A stretch of DNA of 64,000 bases. Source: Desmonostoc muscorum FACHB-395. GTDB lineage: Bacteria > Cyanobacteriota > Cyanobacteriia > Cyanobacteriales > Nostocaceae. The notes under the pieces are model-generated. The model saw nothing but the letters and a program-made list of their open reading frames with translations. It made no database searches and was not told where the DNA came from. The translations under genes were made by a program, and so were the position numbers. Location of the stretch: contig NZ_JACJSF010000003.1 in NCBI RefSeq assembly GCF_014698035.1, forward strand, positions 1-64,000, in the 5' to 3' direction. The first letter of the stretch is position 1; every line of letters starts with the position of its first letter. Positions 62,012-64,000 of this stretch are shown one piece after another.

Positions 62012-63346
62012 CTATACCTGAGTACCTTCGATATAAGCCTTAATGGTGGGTAACGCCGTCATCTTCTCATAGAAGAAATTGTTGACTATTTTCATCACTT
62101 CCGCCTGGGCTACTTCTACTTCGGAACCAAGGGGAGTGCCAGATTCTTGGCGGCACAGACTACGATATAAACGCAGCAAATGACGCACGATTTCTAACTC
62201 TTCTTCCCCCTCCAAGACCTTGACAGCTGCCACAATCAGTTCATCTGCCTGATTGAGAACGCTATCGAGATCAAACACAGCACTATTGTCCCTAGCTTGC
62301 TGCACAGTTCCCATTAACGCATGGACTTGGTAAAGCAATGCTGTAGGTTCGTCGAACAATTCACGCAGAAATGCTGCTTCCTCGTAACGCCCGTTCAGCC
62401 GAAAGATGTTGTACATCCGCTTGGCTGCTTTGCCGTAGTTGAGGTGTTTACCTTGTTTGACATATTTTTTAACTTCCTTTTCCAATACCGCCACATAATC
62501 ATCCATGACATCGGCGGAGGCTTGCTTCACCAGTTTGGAAAAGATGGGAGCAGATTCAGCATCCAGGTAAACTTCTTGAAAATAGCCGTCTAGATAGCCG
62601 TCTAGTGCTGTGATAGTTCCATCTGGTGCTTCCCAGGTAACATCTACCACGTTGCTGGCGTTGGACAATTGACTACGTATTGTGTCAGCAACAACCCATT
62701 CCAGCTTACACCAAGACCAGTTAGGGTCTTGGGCTACGGCATCCCAGGTCAGCACCAGAGGATTGCCCTCTAGGTCGCTTACCTCAATCTGACCGGCAAT
62801 CACCTCATCGGGTTGCCAGTTAATTGGCGAACCAGCACGTCTGGTGTTTTCTCCCCGAACCACTTGTTGGGGATAGGCACCAAAGTTCACATCAATTAAC
62901 TGATAATTGGGGCCGGACATGGTGTTAAGCGCCTTATCCCGAACCAGTTTGCCAAGAATCTCGGAGGCTTCGCTACGGGTAGGGGCAATGATATTCACCC
63001 GCTCGAAGTAGTCACAGTCACCAGGATAAGTCTGAATTTTAGATTGAGCCGCAGAACCAGAGATTGCCAACGCGGTTTCTACAACACCAGGAATGTCCTC
63101 AAATTCGACGATTTTGCCAATGGCGCGAAACCGTGCCAACTCTTGCGGATCAAAATCCAACATGGTGGCTTTGTGCCCAAAAGCACCTGTGTCTTTGTCT
63201 ACGACAATATCGCTGTCGCCTGTGGCCTCGGTGATGGAATTCATCCAACGTTCCAATTCTTGCTCATTGAGTTGAACCCCTAAACGATTAGCTGATTCAA
63301 CGATGCGGTTACGTGCATCTAGAGTTTGATCTTGTGCTTTTGTCAT
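62012..63346 (-). CDS. Unrecognised protein with a Pol-beta-type nucleotidyltransferase signature
   Basis: I do not recognise this 444-residue soluble protein. After an N-terminal acidic helical region (about 1-100) comes LAISGSAAQSKIQTYPGDCD followed by YFERVNII (about 94-121). That fits the G-S-x(n)-D-x-D pattern of the nucleotidyltransferase superfamily. NYQLIDVNFGAY, about 40 residues later, could supply the third acid. Next is a beta-rich part (EVIAGQIEVSDLEGNPLVLT, about 180-260). A helical C-terminal half follows (about 270-444), with YGKAAKRMYNIFRLNGRYEE, FLRELFDEPTALLYQVHALM and VLEGEEELEIVRHLLRLYRS. The start is ATG at 63346. Its partner and substrate are unknown. Confidence 0.7.
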   Translation of the reverse strand: MTKAQDQTLDARNRIVESANRLGVQLNEQELERWMNSITEATGDSDIVVDKDTGAFGHKATMLDFDPQELARFRAIGKIVEFEDIPGVVETALAISGSAAQSKIQTYPGDCDYFERVNIIAPTRSEASEILGKLVRDKALNTMSGPNYQLIDVNFGAYPQQVVRGENTRRAGSPINWQPDEVIAGQIEVSDLEGNPLVLTWDAVAQDPNWSWCKLEWVVADTIRSQLSNASNVVDVTWEAPDGTITALDGYLDGYFQEVYLDAESAPIFSKLVKQASADVMDDYVAVLEKEVKKYVKQGKHLNYGKAAKRMYNIFRLNGRYEEAAFLRELFDEPTALLYQVHALMGTVQQARDNSAVFDLDSVLNQADELIVAAVKVLEGEEELEIVRHLLRLYRSLCRQESGTPLGSEVEVAQAEVMKIVNNFFYEKMTALPTIKAYIEGTQV

Positions 63347-64000
63347 ATTTTATTTCCGATTTTATGTTGTGATTATACCTTTATAGATGATTTCAAGAAA
63401 AATGATTTTTGCGATCGTTTTTAAAGAATATTTATTGAATATTAAGTTTGATGAAATACGGTCTATCTCACAGTAATTGCATGAGATTAAAGCCGCTAAC
63501 TCCCTCTATATAAGGTTCGCAATGCAAATATTTACTAAGGGTTTGTTAGATTTTGTTCTCTAATAAATATTTTTAAAGAGAGAAAAATAGCTACTAGGAG
63601 ATATCATGATACTCCAAATTCATCTTTTTACTGATGAGTGTCATGTTAAACAAAGAATATTCATAAATAGTCATTTTCAGAACAAGTAGTAGATAATCTG
63701 TACAAATAAAGTTAACTATTTAAGGTCGTCGTTTTTCCGTTTTTGTTCTTAATTGCTAAGGGTTTTAAATATATTTACTTTTTGTAATATAGTTGTATTT
63801 ATTTCCACTCACCTAGTTGGCGATCGCTAATTAAGTTATGTGCCAAAAAGATTTATTCCGCTCAGGTGTCGAGGCGGCGATCAAAAGCATAAGGATGAAC
63901 CCAAAAACAGACCTAGGCCGTAAAGCAAAGGTCTTTCGCTTTCAGAACGTTGTAAAATTCATTAGCAACGTAAAACGCTGATATGGTTAATTTAGTGGCT
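63347..64000. other. Intergenic, AT-rich
   Basis: This 654-bp stretch lies upstream of the NTase-like gene and should hold its promoter. An imperfect palindrome, ggagatatcatgatactcc, lies at 63598-63616. One short ORF lies near the window end (listed separately). Confidence 0.6.
63838..63981 (+). CDS. Possible 47-residue basic peptide
   Basis: An ATG at 63838 opens 47 codons (MCQKDLFRSGVEAAIKSIRM, then NPKTDLGRKAKVFRF) to a TGA at 63979. The product would be basic and partly helical. There is no good ribosome binding site and I know no family. The frame could be chance. Confidence 0.2.
   Translation: MCQKDLFRSGVEAAIKSIRMNPKTDLGRKAKVFRFQNVVKFISNVKR

Noticed and set aside
1..64000. tRNA, rRNA, tmRNA genes
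   Set aside because: I scanned for T-loop and anticodon-arm patterns and for rRNA cores on both strands by eye and found none I could support.

Overview
The window comes from a filamentous, probably heterocyst-forming cyanobacterium of the Nostocales (Nostoc-like). The reasons are: the HIP1 octamer (gcgatcgc) recurs throughout, in and between genes; spacers carry 7-bp short tandem repeats typical of Nostoc; the carbon-metabolism cluster fbp-tal-zwf-opcA is present in cyanobacterial order; and several genes belong to families known mainly from cyanobacteria (DUF3155, DUF3598, DUF3611, CCB1, CoaR). No rRNA, tRNA or CRISPR array was recognised.

Layout. 1-1.3 kb: the start of an IS701-type transposase abuts a tyrosine recombinase that ends before its catalytic C-terminal half. 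1.4-5.8 kb: a degenerate PAS-GAF-GAF sensor kinase, a membrane protein and a secreted GH10-like hydrolase. 5.8-7.3 kb: a gene-free island holding two 208-bp MITE-like elements with 9-bp target duplications and a third inverted-repeat element. 7.3-8.9 kb: a CadD-type cation transporter and a secreted pentapeptide-repeat protein. 9-13 kb: recJ, a GNAT acetyltransferase and a RecB-like Fe-S nuclease. 13-16.4 kb: a decayed WD40 gene, def, ftsX and a DUF3598 gene. 16.5-18.3 kb: a toxin-antitoxin patch (UPF0175/DUF3368, a lone HicB, and BrnTA with a broken toxin). 18.4-23 kb: aat, rpsN, nth, rseP and serS. 23-30 kb: small membrane proteins, a PadR regulator, a CCB1-like cytochrome b6 maturation factor, DUF3155, a GAF histidine kinase and an SLH protein. 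30.5-36.2 kb: opcA, zwf, tal and fbp, the oxidative pentose phosphate genes that supply NADPH in darkness and in heterocysts. 36.7-41.3 kb: a Uma2 nuclease and a 1319-residue protein joining a periplasmic-binding domain to four DUF4912-like repeats. 41.8-45.1 kb: the divergent cobalt-efflux pair coaR/coaT with a clear MerR-type operator. 45.1-50.9 kb: an RpiB/LacAB isomerase and an RND pump with its adaptor. 51.9-54.6 kb: a WcaI-type glycosyltransferase and a PEP-CTERM protein. 54.9-61.2 kb: glyS, murD, hicAB and argS. 61.3-63.3 kb: a DEDD exonuclease-like protein convergent with an unrecognised protein carrying a Pol-beta-type nucleotidyltransferase signature.

Most of the window is chromosomal housekeeping. 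The accessory signal lies in the mobile-element ends, the MITE cluster, the toxin-antitoxin patch with a disarmed toxin, tandem repeats that run into recJ and murD, and two proteins worth closer study: the DUF4912 repeat protein and the nucleotidyltransferase-like protein.
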